A stretch of 64,000 bases of DNA from Verrucomicrobiia bacterium (GTDB lineage Bacteria; Verrucomicrobiota; Verrucomicrobiia; Verrucomicrobiales; DEV007). Made by a program: the position numbers and the translations under genes. The notes beneath the pieces are model-generated. The model was not told the origin of the DNA. It searched no databases and worked only from the letters and a program-made list of their open reading frames with translations. The stretch lies in contig JAGRPB010000001.1 of NCBI GenBank assembly GCA_020439945.1, forward strand, positions 37,697 through 101,696. The letters run 5' to 3'. Shown here one piece after another: positions 35,185 through 44,411 of this stretch. Each line of letters opens with the position of its first letter. Position 1 is the first letter of the stretch.

Positions 35185-35631
35185 ATGAAAACCAGCGCTT
35201 TTTGGATCGCGGCAGCGGCTGCAATGTTGCTCATCGGATGCGGCGAGCAAACCGCAGAAAAGAAAGACCCGGCGGGAGAACAGGCTTCGGTCGACTTCGT
35301 GAACGACGTGAAGCCGATCCTGCAGACCCAGTGCGTGAGATGCCATCACGATGGAGCCATCATGGGCGGTCTCAATCTCACCACCCACAAGGCGGCCATG
35401 AAGGGATCGAGCCGCGGTCCCGTCATCGTCCCGGGAGAACCCGACAAGAGCCCGCTCTACCGGGTGACGCTGCTCCCCGAGGAAGAAAATCACGCCATGC
35501 CCGCCACCGGACCGAAACTGACCGAGCCGCAGAAAGACATCCTGCGTCGTTGGATCGAACAAGGGGCTTCATGGCCGGAGGGCGACGACGGCACCGTGCC
35601 CCCGATCGAGGCCGAAGTCGAAAAGGTCTGA
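35185..35631 (+). CDS. planctomycete-type cytochrome c lipoprotein
   Basis: 148 aa from the ATG at 35185. The signal peptide ends in a lipobox (AAMLLIGCGEQ), so the mature protein starts with a lipidated Cys. FVNDVKPILQTQCVRCHHDG carries the heme-attachment CxxCH, followed by GGLNLTTHKAAMKG, RGPVIVPGEPDKSPLYRVTL and ILRRWIEQGASWPEG, the standard PSCyt1 arrangement with a distal Met candidate (HAMPATGPKLT). It is expected to be a small membrane-anchored electron carrier. It follows the sulfatase gene by 88 bp; a functional link is not evident. Confidence 0.85.
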   Translation: MKTSAFWIAAAAAMLLIGCGEQTAEKKDPAGEQASVDFVNDVKPILQTQCVRCHHDGAIMGGLNLTTHKAAMKGSSRGPVIVPGEPDKSPLYRVTLLPEEENHAMPATGPKLTEPQKDILRRWIEQGASWPEGDDGTVPPIEAEVEKV

Positions 35632-35657
35632 CTTGGATCCGGAAGTAGCGACCGGGG

Positions 35658-35698
35658 CATCTGACCCTGTTGAGTCCCGGACTCTACCCTGTCAGGTC
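35658..35698. repeat. 41-bp palindromic repeat family (copy 4)
   Basis: Intergenic, 27 bp downstream of the cytochrome lipoprotein gene. The 8-mer ACCCTGTY occurs twice with 22-bp spacing, and the spacer contains a near-perfect palindrome (GAGTCCCGGACTC). Orientation is opposite to copies 3, 5 and 6. Confidence 0.7.
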
Positions 35699-35754
35699 GG
35701 GCCGTTTTTTGAAAAACTCCCGGCAGAGCGTCCGTATCAGGCGATGAAAACCGC

Positions 35755-35786
35755 TTGACGTTTCACTTTGTATCGCAAAGTAATAG
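35755..35786 (+). promoter_or_regulatory. promoter with palindromic operator ACTTTG-N5-CAAAGT
   Basis: The -35 is TTGACG (35755-35760). The operator ACTTTGTATCGCAAAGT occupies 35765-35781 and overlaps a weak -10 (AGTAAT, 35779-35784, 18-bp spacing). A second copy of the palindrome, at the same distance from its own -35, precedes ispH. The winged-helix regulator encoded in this operon is the obvious candidate ligand, with repression by blocking RNA polymerase. Confidence 0.7.
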
Positions 35787-35791
35787 CCGCC

Positions 35792-36433
35792 ATGGATACC
35801 GCCGACCTGTCGCAAACCGCCCGCGAAAACCTCCGAACGATCCGTCACCTGATGGAACGGGCGACGATCTATCGAGCCATATCCGCGGGACCGGCCCTGC
35901 TCGGAGGAATCCTGGCCGTGGGACTGGGCGCGTGGTTCATGAGTCGGCCGGAGAGTGTCGATGTGCGGACCTTCGCGTTTTCCTGGCTGGCGGTTCTGGT
36001 CCTGGTCGGCGCATTCAATGCCATCCTCCTCTGGCGGGAATCGTGGCAGCGGGGTGCCAGGTTTCCGTCCAGTTCGACGATCCACGGTGTCCTCGCCCTG
36101 GCTCCCGCGATGCTGACCGGAGGAGTGCTGGGCCTGGTGTTTCTGTTGAGCGACGGCGATCCCGTCCGGGGCGTTCTCCTCTGGGTGATGGGCTATGGTC
36201 TGGGGCTCATCGCCACCAGCGATTTCGCCCCGCGATCGATTCGCGCGCTGGGTTGGGCATTTCTCTCGACGGGGTTGGTCTGGTTCCTCTGGTCGGAACT
36301 TGCTGTCGCGGAGGATCTTGCCAGGACCGGCGAACCGATCCGCTCGGCCGCGAAGGTCATGGCGGTCACCTTCGGGGGATTTCATCTCGTTTATGCCGTC
36401 CGGACCGGATGGTGGAAACGGGAGGGTCATTGA
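35792..36433 (+). CDS. polytopic membrane protein, regulator-linked, unknown function
   Basis: 213 aa from the ATG at 35792, which sits 10 bp after the operator. An N-terminal amphipathic helix (SQTARENLRTIRHLMERATI) precedes six or so hydrophobic segments: GPALLGGILAVGLGAWFM, FSWLAVLVLVGAFNAILLW, GVLALAPAMLTGGVLGLVFL, VLLWVMGYGLGLIA, ALGWAFLSTGLVWFLW and AVTFGGFHLVYAV. I do not recognise a named family. Membrane protein plus winged-helix regulator operons of this kind recur in bacteria and may sense membrane or metabolic state. The regulator gene follows after 52 bp. Confidence 0.7.
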   Translation: MDTADLSQTARENLRTIRHLMERATIYRAISAGPALLGGILAVGLGAWFMSRPESVDVRTFAFSWLAVLVLVGAFNAILLWRESWQRGARFPSSSTIHGVLALAPAMLTGGVLGLVFLLSDGDPVRGVLLWVMGYGLGLIATSDFAPRSIRALGWAFLSTGLVWFLWSELAVAEDLARTGEPIRSAAKVMAVTFGGFHLVYAVRTGWWKREGH

Positions 36434-36485
36434 TGGATGGTTCTCAATTCTTCGCGCGGTATCCTGTCTCAATCCGCCTTCACCG

Positions 36486-36782
36486 ATGATCGATTTCAGC
36501 AAACTCGACAAGCTCATCCATGAAAAGGGACGGCTGGCGATCATGACCCTGCTGGTGGCACGAAAGGAATGGCGCTTCCAGGATTTGAAATCGGAACTGG
36601 AGATGAGCGACGGCAACCTGATCACCCACCTGAGGGCGCTCTACAAAGCGGGCTACGTGTCGATGGCGAAAGAGGTCGAAAAGCGGCCGCAAACCAAATA
36701 CGCCCTCACGAAAAAGGGGCGAAAGGCGTTTCAGGATTACCTCGAAGTTCTGGAGCAGATCCTCGATGCGGGCAAATCGTAG
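36486..36782 (+). CDS. winged-helix transcriptional regulator (HTH_34-like, PF13601)
   Basis: 98 aa. DKLIHEKGRLAIMTLLVARK is helix 1, DLKSELEMSDGNLITHLRAL is the helix-turn-helix with recognition helix, and YVSMAKEVEKRPQTKYALTK with KKGRKAFQDYLEVLEQIL forms the wing and the dimerisation helix. This matches the small HTH_34/MarR-like regulators. It is a good candidate to bind the twin palindromes ACTTTG-N5-CAAAGT at 35765 and 36820, placing its own operon and ispH under one control. Signal and sign of regulation are unknown; repression fits the site position. Confidence 0.82.
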   Translation: MIDFSKLDKLIHEKGRLAIMTLLVARKEWRFQDLKSELEMSDGNLITHLRALYKAGYVSMAKEVEKRPQTKYALTKKGRKAFQDYLEVLEQILDAGKS

Positions 36783-36809
36783 ACCGACCCGAAAGAAACG
36801 GCCATTTTT

Positions 36810-36836
36810 TTGAAAAGAAACTTTGTGGTGCAAAGT
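36810..36836 (+). promoter_or_regulatory. ispH promoter with second ACTTTG-N5-CAAAGT operator
   Basis: TTGAAA (36810-36815) is followed, exactly 4 bp later, by the palindrome ACTTTGTGGTGCAAAGT (36820-36836), the same spacing as upstream of the membrane protein gene. An AGTAAA hexamer overlaps its right end. The palindrome ends 19 bp before the ispH ATG. Confidence 0.7.
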
Positions 36837-36855
36837 AAATGGAAACTGACACAGC

Positions 36856-37746
36856 ATGAAAATCGAAATCGCAAAACATTACGGCATGTGCTTCGGCGTT
36901 CGTGACGCCCTCCGGAAGACACATGATCTCGCTTCGCGGGGGTCAATCACGGTGCTCGGCGAATTGGTTCACAACCCGCTCGTTCAGGAGCATCTGGATA
37001 CGCTCGGAGTGCGGCGGGGAAATTTGGATTCCAAATCGAAAGCGGCGACCTCGTCGGTACTGATCACGGCGCATGGCGCCTCCGATCGGAACCGTCGCGA
37101 ATGGCAGGAGCGGGGACACGAGGTTTTCGACACGACTTGTCCGTTGGTTCGCAAGGCGCATCGATCGCTGGAGTGCTTGGTGCTGGCGGGTTATTTTCCG
37201 GTGGTCATCGGACAGGTGAATCACGTCGAGGTGCGCGGCTTGGTGGGCGATTTTCCGGAGGCCGTCGTGGTGCTTCATGAATCGGACCTCGAGAACATTC
37301 CCGGCGACAGGGATCGGATCGGAATCGTGTCCCAAACCACTCAACCCGTGTTGTTGGTGGAATCGCTCCTCGAAACGATGCGAACCCGCTTCCCGGATGC
37401 GGATCTTCGCTATGTCGACACGGTTTGCCAGCCGACCAAGGATCGTCAGCTGGCTCTGAGAGAACTTTGCGATGGGAACGACGTGGTCATCGTCGTGGGA
37501 GGGAGCAACAGCAACAACACGGCCCAGCTGGCGGAAACCGCGTCGGCACTCGGTTGCCGCGTTCATCGAATCGAGCGGGCGGAGGATCTCGATCCGAAAT
37601 GGTTTCGCCGGAAGGATCGTGTGGGCGTGACCGCGGGCACCTCGACCCTGGATGAAACCGTTCACGCCGTGGTCGAGCGGCTGCGCGTCATTGCCAAAGA
37701 ACAGGAAAGCCTCGGTGTGTTCGATGCGCTCAAGGCCCTGGGGTGA
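36856..37746 (+). CDS. ispH: 4-hydroxy-3-methylbut-2-enyl diphosphate reductase
   Basis: 296 aa. IspH performs the last step of the non-mevalonate isoprenoid pathway, reducing HMBPP to IPP and DMAPP with a [4Fe-4S] cluster. The three cluster cysteines are Cys12 (YGMCFGVRDAL), Cys95 (FDTTCPLV) and Cys191 (VDTVCQPTKDRQ). Substrate-binding residues include His39 (GELVHNP), His123 and Glu125 (QVNHVEVRG), and VVGGSNSNNTAQLAE with GVTAGTSTLDETV. The normal HPEV is HVEV here, keeping His and Glu. Its promoter holds a second copy of the operator found before the regulator operon. Confidence 0.92.
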   Translation: MKIEIAKHYGMCFGVRDALRKTHDLASRGSITVLGELVHNPLVQEHLDTLGVRRGNLDSKSKAATSSVLITAHGASDRNRREWQERGHEVFDTTCPLVRKAHRSLECLVLAGYFPVVIGQVNHVEVRGLVGDFPEAVVVLHESDLENIPGDRDRIGIVSQTTQPVLLVESLLETMRTRFPDADLRYVDTVCQPTKDRQLALRELCDGNDVVIVVGGSNSNNTAQLAETASALGCRVHRIERAEDLDPKWFRRKDRVGVTAGTSTLDETVHAVVERLRVIAKEQESLGVFDALKALG

Positions 37747-37754
37747 AAACGGAC

Positions 37755-37789
37755 CATTTCCCGCCGATTCTGAAAATGACGGCGAAATG
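37755..37789. terminator. hairpin just downstream of ispH
   Basis: CATTTC plus GCCG (37755-37766, with a 2-base bulge) pairs with CGGCGAAATG (37780-37789) around a 13-base loop. It begins 8 bp after the ispH stop, but there is no T-run, so termination would have to be Rho-assisted or the hairpin may only stabilise the mRNA. Confidence 0.35.
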
Positions 37790-37919
37790 ATGGCGGGCGA
37801 ATTTCTCGCCGATCGCGGGCTTGTCGAAAACGATGCGATTGAATAGGATGAAAAGGATGCGATCCCCGAAGTGGTAACCTCGGAGGTCGGAACCCGAAAA
37901 AACTCACTCTTCGCTGTTC

Positions 37920-39053
37920 GTGAAAACCCTTTTCTTTCCTTCAATTTTCGCCATTGGCGCAGCAATGGCCATCCTCACCGCCGGCACTGGCCTGAGCCAG
38001 GCTGACAACCCGCCGACCCTTACTTCGGACCAGATCGCCAACATTCGGGTCCAGCTCGAAGAGATCCGCATGGTGGTGGACGGGCACGTTTCCAAGGTCA
38101 ACCAGAGCGCGGGCAGCGTGTTCCGGCAAGCGGCGCAGAATCCCAAGGCGGCCGTCGAGTTGTATGTGAAATGCTACAAGATGGTGAACTACGAGCGGAA
38201 CGATCGCGACCAGGCGGAATTCCGCGATTGGGAGGATCGTCAGGAAGAAACCTTCAAGGATCCCCGGTTTCTCGAGGGATTGCTTACCCAACTTCGCTAC
38301 CTCGCGCTCAGTTGTGAGGCCGCCGAAGCCGATGAATTGAAGGACGTGTTTCCTTCGATCCTTGCCTATGTGGACAGCCTTTCCCAACTGACGGAGTTGC
38401 CCGGAACGATCATGCTGCAACCGGTGGACAATTCGATTTTCGCCGACGCCTACCGGCTCAAGGAACTGCTGGCCCGCAATGAGAACTGGGAAATGGTGCC
38501 GTTCAACATCGCCGGGATCTACGAGAAAACGGTTCTTCCCTACCTGCGTGAGAACGATCCTTCGCGACTGATCGGGGCGTGGGACCGGCGCATCGAACAA
38601 CAGACGCAGATGGTGCGCCTGTTTTCCGAGTTGGAGGAAAAAGGGAACAACCGGGAGGAGCGCCGCATGGCGGAGGCTCGCAACCGGCAGCTCCAGCAGG
38701 GACGCGCCGGGAACCTGGTGAAGGACTACGACCAGTTCGATTTCCAGACGAATACCTTGCCGACGCTACAGTGGGAACGGCTCAAGGACATGGCGCTTTT
38801 CGTCGATCCGGTTCAAGGCGTGGCCGGAATGCTGTCCTTCGTGAAATCCAACACCGAACATCCCAAGGTATCCGAGTGGCTCGATCAGTTGGGAAATGTT
38901 GTGAATCAGATCGGAAGTCGTCGGGAAGCCACCCAGACGTCCGCTCCGCCGGCCAGACCCGCGGCCGCGAGTCCCGCGACACCCGCCGCTGCGACGACCA
39001 CGCCGGCGGGTAGTGGCGGCGTGTCGGGAAACGTGCCTCGGGGGCTGGAGTGA
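37920..39053 (+). CDS. exported protein of unknown function
   Basis: 377 aa from a GTG at 37920; the start gives a signal peptide (MKTLFFPSIFAIGAAMAILT AGTGLSQA). The mature part is mostly alpha-helical with charged segments (ARNENWEMVPFNIAGIYEK, IEQQTQMVRLFSELEEKGNN). A C-terminal Pro/Ala/Thr tail (SAPPARPAAASPATPAAA) ends the protein. No domain or catalytic motif was recognised. No Shine-Dalgarno is apparent. The next gene is convergent and only 9 bp away. Confidence 0.6.
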   Translation: MKTLFFPSIFAIGAAMAILTAGTGLSQADNPPTLTSDQIANIRVQLEEIRMVVDGHVSKVNQSAGSVFRQAAQNPKAAVELYVKCYKMVNYERNDRDQAEFRDWEDRQEETFKDPRFLEGLLTQLRYLALSCEAAEADELKDVFPSILAYVDSLSQLTELPGTIMLQPVDNSIFADAYRLKELLARNENWEMVPFNIAGIYEKTVLPYLRENDPSRLIGAWDRRIEQQTQMVRLFSELEEKGNNREERRMAEARNRQLQQGRAGNLVKDYDQFDFQTNTLPTLQWERLKDMALFVDPVQGVAGMLSFVKSNTEHPKVSEWLDQLGNVVNQIGSRREATQTSAPPARPAAASPATPAAATTTPAGSGGVSGNVPRGLE

Positions 39054-39062
39054 TTCGTCGGC

Positions 39063-40859
39063 TCAGGCCGCTGAGAGAGACCGTTTCGCGCGCCATTTGT
39101 GGCGTCGGCGTCGTTTGCTGAGATCCCCGTCGATTTCCACATCGGTGGCGGGAATCGGCTCGGGCAGTTTGTCCGCTTCCTCGGCGAGAGCGCGAAATAT
39201 TTCCAGAAATCTCAGGCGGTGTCCCGCGTCGGCCGGATCGAGGTGCCGGGCCGCCTTTTCGAGTAGGGAAGCGATCGCTTCGTATCGGGAAAGTGGCAAT
39301 GCCTCCGCGCCTGATTCGGCCAGGGCCTGGTCGAAGCGTTCGCTTTCCATCATCCAGCTCAGGAGTGCCGGGAGACGTTTTCCGTTGAATCTCTGGCAGA
39401 GGAAAAGCCACGAGCCGGCCTCGGGTTCGATCAGGGATTCGGTGGTGGGAGTGGGTCGGAATTTCACCGTGAATGGCGGCCATTCGGAAACCGGCGACGA
39501 GTTCACCAATTTCCGCAGTCGCTCGTCGCAGAGCGGATCGGAGAAATGAAACACCAGGCGCCAGGGGTCCAGTCGGTCGGTATCGAGATCGATCCCGTCG
39601 AGATGGGCGAGCAAGCGGATGATTTCTTCGAGGATCGCGGCGCTGTCGATCACCCGAAGGCGCCGGCGGGCTGTTACCAGGTTCATCAGGCTGAAGCCGT
39701 TGAGGCCTTCGGCCACGACCATGGTGAAGTCGGTATCGCACACCAGGGAACGCGTCCGAACCAGGTAGGGATGTTCCTTGAGAAAAGGGTCGCCCATCTG
39801 TCCGTTCAGGCGCGGCAGCATTTCTCCGCCGATGAGGCGCTCCGGTGGCAATAGCAGCAGGTCGACGCATTCACCGCGTTCCGACAGGTTTGCGGAGGGG
39901 GATCGGGGAGCCCTGGCCTGGATGGAGAAAAGGGAGGCGTCGTCCACGGGAAAGGCGTCCTCTCGGGGCCGCCAGCGTTCCTGAGTGAGATGGTCGAACT
40001 CGCCGGAATCCTGGACCAGCAGCGACAAGGAGCCGAGCGGGCGATGCTGTGGATCGAGGATGGCGCGGAATCCCGGGTGGCGATGGATCTCGTTTTCTCC
40101 CGCCATTCCGGCGGCTTCGAGCAGGGTCGCCTTCAGCTTTTTCAGTTCGCGAATCGCCACCGATCCGGGCTCGCTTTTCAGCCGGGAAATGAGCGTGCCC
40201 AGCGGACCTTCGAGTTCCGAGCCACTCTCGGCGGCGTCCGAGGCCAACCTGGCAAGCTGGGGCATCGGTCTTCCGTCAATCACGAGGCGCAAGAGGTGGC
40301 CCACCGTCTCGATCCAGTGCGCGCCGAGAACCGCGTCCGAAACCGGCGCGTCGTCGCGATCGAATCCCAGGTGCGCCAGACGGAGACTGAGAAAACGGCC
40401 CCGGTCCATGGTGACGACGAAGTCGTCGAGCGATACCGTCGCCAGCAGGCGGGGAAAATCGGCGAGGTAACCGGCGGTTTCGGCCAGCTGCAGAACGAGG
40501 TGAACGCCCAGATTTTTCGGAACCGACGAAAACTGCGCCAGGTAGTGAGTGAGGGGAGTGCCCTCGACGAATTCGGTCGCGAAATAGAGATGGTCGTCCG
40601 TGTCGAGCCCGGTATCCAGGATCAGGCAGACCGAGGGATGAAAGAGTTTCCGGGCGAGCTTGAGCCGGTCGTTGATGGAACGCCAGCGTTGTCTCCCGAG
40701 ATCGGATTCGGTTCCCGCTCGATGAATCGCGACCAGGCGTTGACGCTCGCGATCGAAACCGAAGTAGGAGGTGAAACCTTCGGTCGATTCGGAGAGGCGC
40801 TGGGGATCGCCCTCGGGATTTAGCCCGAGGACAATCGAGGAAGATTCGGGAAGCTCCAT
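39063..40859 (-). CDS. tandem degenerate protein-kinase-like protein (probable pseudokinase)
   Basis: 598 aa, no signal peptide. Two kinase-like regions are visible. The first (about 25-240) has an N-lobe and hinge, YFGFDRERQRLVAIHRA and DHLYFATEFVEGTPLTHYLA. The second (about 365-470) has MVVAEGLNGFSLMNLVTAR and LLAHLDGIDLDTDRLDPWRL. The usual catalytic markers are missing: the beta3 Lys reads VAIHR, the HRD loop reads TVSLDDFVVTM, and no DFG is seen. A basic C-terminal tail (KRRRRHKWRAKRS) could bind nucleic acid or membrane. Probably a scaffold or regulator; the kinase relationship is inferred from hinge and spacing. Confidence 0.6.
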   Translation of the reverse strand: MELPESSSIVLGLNPEGDPQRLSESTEGFTSYFGFDRERQRLVAIHRAGTESDLGRQRWRSINDRLKLARKLFHPSVCLILDTGLDTDDHLYFATEFVEGTPLTHYLAQFSSVPKNLGVHLVLQLAETAGYLADFPRLLATVSLDDFVVTMDRGRFLSLRLAHLGFDRDDAPVSDAVLGAHWIETVGHLLRLVIDGRPMPQLARLASDAAESGSELEGPLGTLISRLKSEPGSVAIRELKKLKATLLEAAGMAGENEIHRHPGFRAILDPQHRPLGSLSLLVQDSGEFDHLTQERWRPREDAFPVDDASLFSIQARAPRSPSANLSERGECVDLLLLPPERLIGGEMLPRLNGQMGDPFLKEHPYLVRTRSLVCDTDFTMVVAEGLNGFSLMNLVTARRRLRVIDSAAILEEIIRLLAHLDGIDLDTDRLDPWRLVFHFSDPLCDERLRKLVNSSPVSEWPPFTVKFRPTPTTESLIEPEAGSWLFLCQRFNGKRLPALLSWMMESERFDQALAESGAEALPLSRYEAIASLLEKAARHLDPADAGHRLRFLEIFRALAEEADKLPEPIPATDVEIDGDLSKRRRRHKWRAKRSLSAA

Positions 40860-40985
40860 AGGTGGGAAACACCAATTTCCACTTTAAAACACGGAAATTT
40901 TGAAAATTCTAGACTCAAGTGCCGAATTTTCAATAATTTTCGCACTTGGAAGAAGCGGAAGTGAGAAACCAGAAATGAGCCGCTC

Positions 40986-41714
40986 TCAATCCGCTTTGCG
41001 CTCCGAAAGTCCTTCCACCCGGCAGTTCGACAGATTCAGATCCAGGTCCATGCCGTCGCAGGTTCCCACTACCGCAACCGGTTGGCCCACCGCGAGCAAG
41101 GTTGATCGATCGTTTCGGCTGATGACCCGATCCTGGGTACCGGCCACCTCGGCGTGAAAGCTCGCGTCGCGCCGGATGTGACAGCGGATCTTGGTGTCCG
41201 AATCCGAGCGCAGCAGCATGATGATTTCCTGGGTTGCGGTCTCGAAACCTTCGATGACGCCGACCACCTTGAGATAGCGGCGGTTGTATTGTTTGGCGGC
41301 GCTTTCCGGCGATTCCCGGTAGGTTTTCACCAATTCGGTCGCGGCCACCTCGGTCGGTTGCAGCAGTTCGCTGCGGGAATCGGACGCGACTTTTTCCCCG
41401 ACCGCTTCGCGAAGTTCGGCATTTTCCGATTTCAGGGCCTCCACTTCTTCGCGCAACGCACCGACCTCGATCCGCAGGTCCTCCACCGTCTTGGCGGTTT
41501 CCAGGTAGGCGTTCTTGAGTTCGGTCAGCTGCGTCGGCAGGTTGCTGACCGATTCGGGGACCTTGATGTCTTTGACCTTGTTCAGCAGGTCGCCGAGAGA
41601 GGAGACGCCATTGCTTTTCCCCTCGTCGGATTGGGTCCATCCGGTCGAGGGAAACGACACCCCGAGCAGCAAAGTCAATGCGAGGCAGAGGCGGCAGAAC
41701 GGGGAAGTGCTCAT
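40986..41714 (-). CDS. exported protein with coiled coil and OB-fold (tRNA_anti-like) domain
   Basis: 242 aa from the ATG at 41714, with signal peptide FCRLCLALTLLLGVSFPSTG. A short coiled coil (about residues 70-120: VEDLRIEVGALREEVEALKS ENAELREAV) precedes an OB-fold of the tRNA_anti-like type (about 145-235: YNRRYLKVVGVIEGFETATQ, then VAVVGTCDGMDLDLNLSNCRVEG). In exported proteins this OB-fold is usually of unknown ligand. It is separated by 126 bp from the pseudokinase gene downstream, with an imperfect hairpin (AAGTGC/GCACTT) in the gap. Confidence 0.7.
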   Translation of the reverse strand: MSTSPFCRLCLALTLLLGVSFPSTGWTQSDEGKSNGVSSLGDLLNKVKDIKVPESVSNLPTQLTELKNAYLETAKTVEDLRIEVGALREEVEALKSENAELREAVGEKVASDSRSELLQPTEVAATELVKTYRESPESAAKQYNRRYLKVVGVIEGFETATQEIIMLLRSDSDTKIRCHIRRDASFHAEVAGTQDRVISRNDRSTLLAVGQPVAVVGTCDGMDLDLNLSNCRVEGLSERKAD

Positions 41715-41786
41715 GGCGCTACCCTCAGGCCAACCCTCCGGGCAAGCCAACGCAAAATCGCGCCAATGATTCGTGCCGACGAAGTC

Positions 41787-44297
41787 TCAGTTTCCGATGG
41801 ACACTGGTTGGAGGTTCCAGATGTCGCTGGCGTATTCGCGAATCGTCCTGTCGGAGGAAAACTTGCCGACCCGGGCCGTGTTCAGCGCCGCCATGCGCGT
41901 CCAGCGATTGATGTCCCGATAGGCCTCGTCCACCCGGGCCTGCGCGTCGACGTAGGCCTGGTAGTCGGCCAGGACGAGGAAGGGGTCGCCGCCTTCGAGC
42001 AGGCTGCGGCGAATGGCGTTGAAGGCGCCGCGAGTGCCGCTGAAGAAATCCGAAGTCAGCCAGTCGATGACCTCCTTCAGTTCCTCGTTGCCCCAGTAGT
42101 AATCCATCGAGCTGTAACCCTTGGCCCAGAGGGCTTCGACTTCCTCGACCGTGAGGCCGAAGATGAAAATGTTCTCGTCGCCGACTTCTTCCGCGATTTC
42201 CACATTGGCGCCGTCGAGGGTGCCCAGCGTCACCGCGCCGTTGAGCGCCAGCTTCATGTTGCCCGTGCCCGAGGCTTCCTTTCCAGCGGTCGAGATCTGC
42301 TCGGAGATGTCGGCGGCTGGGATGATGCGTTCGGCCAGCGTAACGCCGTAGTTGGGCAGGAACGCGACCTTGATCTTGCCCTGAATCCGTTCGTCGGAAT
42401 TGATCTTTGCTCCGACGGCGTTGATGGCATGGATGATCTCCTTGGCCAGAGTGTATCCGGGCGCCGCTTTGGCGCCGAAAACGAAGGTGCGCGGCACCAC
42501 GTCGAGATCCGGATTCTGAAGCAGACGCCGGTACATGGTAACGATGTTCAGGAGATTCAAATGCTGGCGCTTGTATTCGTGAAGCCGCTTGATCTGAACG
42601 TCGAAGATCGAGTATTCGCTGACCTCGATGTCGCACAGTTCCTTGATGATGCCCGCCAGACGCACTTTGTTGGCGCGTTTGATCATCAGGAATTCGTCCC
42701 GCCACGAGGCATCGTCGATGAACGATTCCAGATTCCGCAGCTTGTCGAGATTGCTCGGCCAGTCGGAACCGATGCTGCGATCGATCAGTGACGAGAGCCC
42801 CGGATTGCACACCTTCAGCCAGCGGCGAGGCGTGATTCCGTTGGTCTTGTTCTGGATCCGGCCCGGGAAGAGTTCATCGAATCCGCTGAAAAGATGGCGC
42901 TTCAGCAATTCGGTATGCAGCGCGGCCACTCCGTTGGTGGCGTGACTGCCGACGACCGCCAGGTGCGCCATCCGGATGGACTTGGGAAAGCCTTCCTCGA
43001 TCAGGGACAGCTGGTTCTTCTTGGCATTGTCGCCCGGCCACTTGGCCTCGACCTCATAGGTGAGGAAACGCCGGTTGATTTCGAAGATGATCTGCAAATG
43101 CCGCGGCAGCACTTTCTGGAACAGGGGCACGCTCCAGCGCTCCAGCGCTTCCGGCAGCAGGGTGTGGTTGGTGTAGGCGAAGGTCTTCTGGCAGATCGAC
43201 CAGGCGTGATCCCAGGTGGTCCCTTCTTCGTCGATGAGCAGCCGCATCAGTTCGGCCACCGCCACCGCCGGGTGCGTATCGTTGAGTTGGATGGCCGCTT
43301 TTTCCGAGAGTGTGTCGAGGCTGCCGTTCTCGCGCTTTTGACGCATCAGAATGTCGCGAAGCGAGCAGGCCACGAAGAAATACTGCTGCACCAGTCGCAG
43401 TTCCTTGCCGCTCTCGGTTTCGTCGTTCGGATAGAGCACCTTCGAGACGGTTTCGCTTTCCGCCTTCTCGCGAACCGCATCGACGTAACCACCTTCGTTG
43501 AAAATCTTGAGATCAAATTCCCGCGAGGCCCGGCTCTCCCAGAGGCGCAGAATGTTCACCGTGCCGCCACCATAGCCGACCACCGGAATGTCCCACGGCA
43601 CCCCGAGAATCGAGCGCGTGTCCGTCCAGACCTCGCGTCCGTTGCCCAGTTCATCGAACTGCTGTTCGACGCGGCCATAAAGTTTCACCTCGAACGACCA
43701 GTCCGGCCGGATGATTTCCCACGGGTTGCCAAAGCGACGCCATTCGTCGGGCGCCTCGACCTGTTTCCCGTCGACGAAATGCTGGCGGAAAAGGCCGAAC
43801 TCGTAGTTGATCCCATAGCCGACGGCCGGCAGGTCCAGCGTGGCGAGTGAATCCATGAAACACGCCGCCAAGCGCCCGAGGCCGCCATTTCCGAGACCCA
43901 TGTCCGTTCCCTGGCCGATTACCGTCTCCACATCCTGGCCCATCTCGCTCAGCGCTTCGCGGGTATTTTCCAGGAGCCCGAGGCTAACTAGATTATTCTC
44001 CAGCAGCCGTCCGATCAGGTATTCCAGCGAAAGGTAATAGAGCCGTTTCACCTGTTCCGAGCGGTGGACCCGGCGCGTCTGGCAGGAGCGCTCCATGATG
44101 CGATCGCGCGTCATCAGGCAGACCGCCGACCACCATTCATAGGGAGCCGCCATGTTGGGATCGACCGCCAGCGTGTGGGCGAGGTGATTGCGGATATCGC
44201 GCTTCAGGCTTTCCACCGAGCTGTCCAAACCGGCGGCTTCCAGGCTGGCCGGAATCGACGGTGAGTTCGTGGGGGGAGATTCCATTTCAGTGATCAT
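41787..44297 (-). CDS. glgP: glycogen/alpha-glucan phosphorylase
   Basis: 836 aa, the normal length for GlgP. It releases glucose 1-phosphate from alpha-1,4-glucan using pyridoxal phosphate. Landmarks: [99 protein letters not shown] and the PLP lysine in [20 protein letters not shown]. Two adjacent starts are possible (ATG at 44297 or 44285). No other glycogen genes are adjacent. Confidence 0.95.
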   Translation of the reverse strand: MITEMESPPTNSPSIPASLEAAGLDSSVESLKRDIRNHLAHTLAVDPNMAAPYEWWSAVCLMTRDRIMERSCQTRRVHRSEQVKRLYYLSLEYLIGRLLENNLVSLGLLENTREALSEMGQDVETVIGQGTDMGLGNGGLGRLAACFMDSLATLDLPAVGYGINYEFGLFRQHFVDGKQVEAPDEWRRFGNPWEIIRPDWSFEVKLYGRVEQQFDELGNGREVWTDTRSILGVPWDIPVVGYGGGTVNILRLWESRASREFDLKIFNEGGYVDAVREKAESETVSKVLYPNDETESGKELRLVQQYFFVACSLRDILMRQKRENGSLDTLSEKAAIQLNDTHPAVAVAELMRLLIDEEGTTWDHAWSICQKTFAYTNHTLLPEALERWSVPLFQKVLPRHLQIIFEINRRFLTYEVEAKWPGDNAKKNQLSLIEEGFPKSIRMAHLAVVGSHATNGVAALHTELLKRHLFSGFDELFPGRIQNKTNGITPRRWLKVCNPGLSSLIDRSIGSDWPSNLDKLRNLESFIDDASWRDEFLMIKRANKVRLAGIIKELCDIEVSEYSIFDVQIKRLHEYKRQHLNLLNIVTMYRRLLQNPDLDVVPRTFVFGAKAAPGYTLAKEIIHAINAVGAKINSDERIQGKIKVAFLPNYGVTLAERIIPAADISEQISTAGKEASGTGNMKLALNGAVTLGTLDGANVEIAEEVGDENIFIFGLTVEEVEALWAKGYSSMDYYWGNEELKEVIDWLTSDFFSGTRGAFNAIRRSLLEGGDPFLVLADYQAYVDAQARVDEAYRDINRWTRMAALNTARVGKFSSDRTIREYASDIWNLQPVSIGN

Positions 44298-44411
44298 GAG
44301 TCGAACAGATTGGGGTAGATGGTGGAGGAGAAAAGTGGTGACGAACGTCGGGTTCGCGAATGGCCGGGACGGAGGGAGCCACCGGTATCAACGCGTTGAA
44401 AGCGAACGGGC

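Noticed and set aside
40915..40953. Imperfect hairpin AAGTGC..GCACTT between the OB-fold and pseudokinase genes
   Set aside because: Could be a terminator or promoter element, but it has a bulge and no clean T-tract on the relevant strand.
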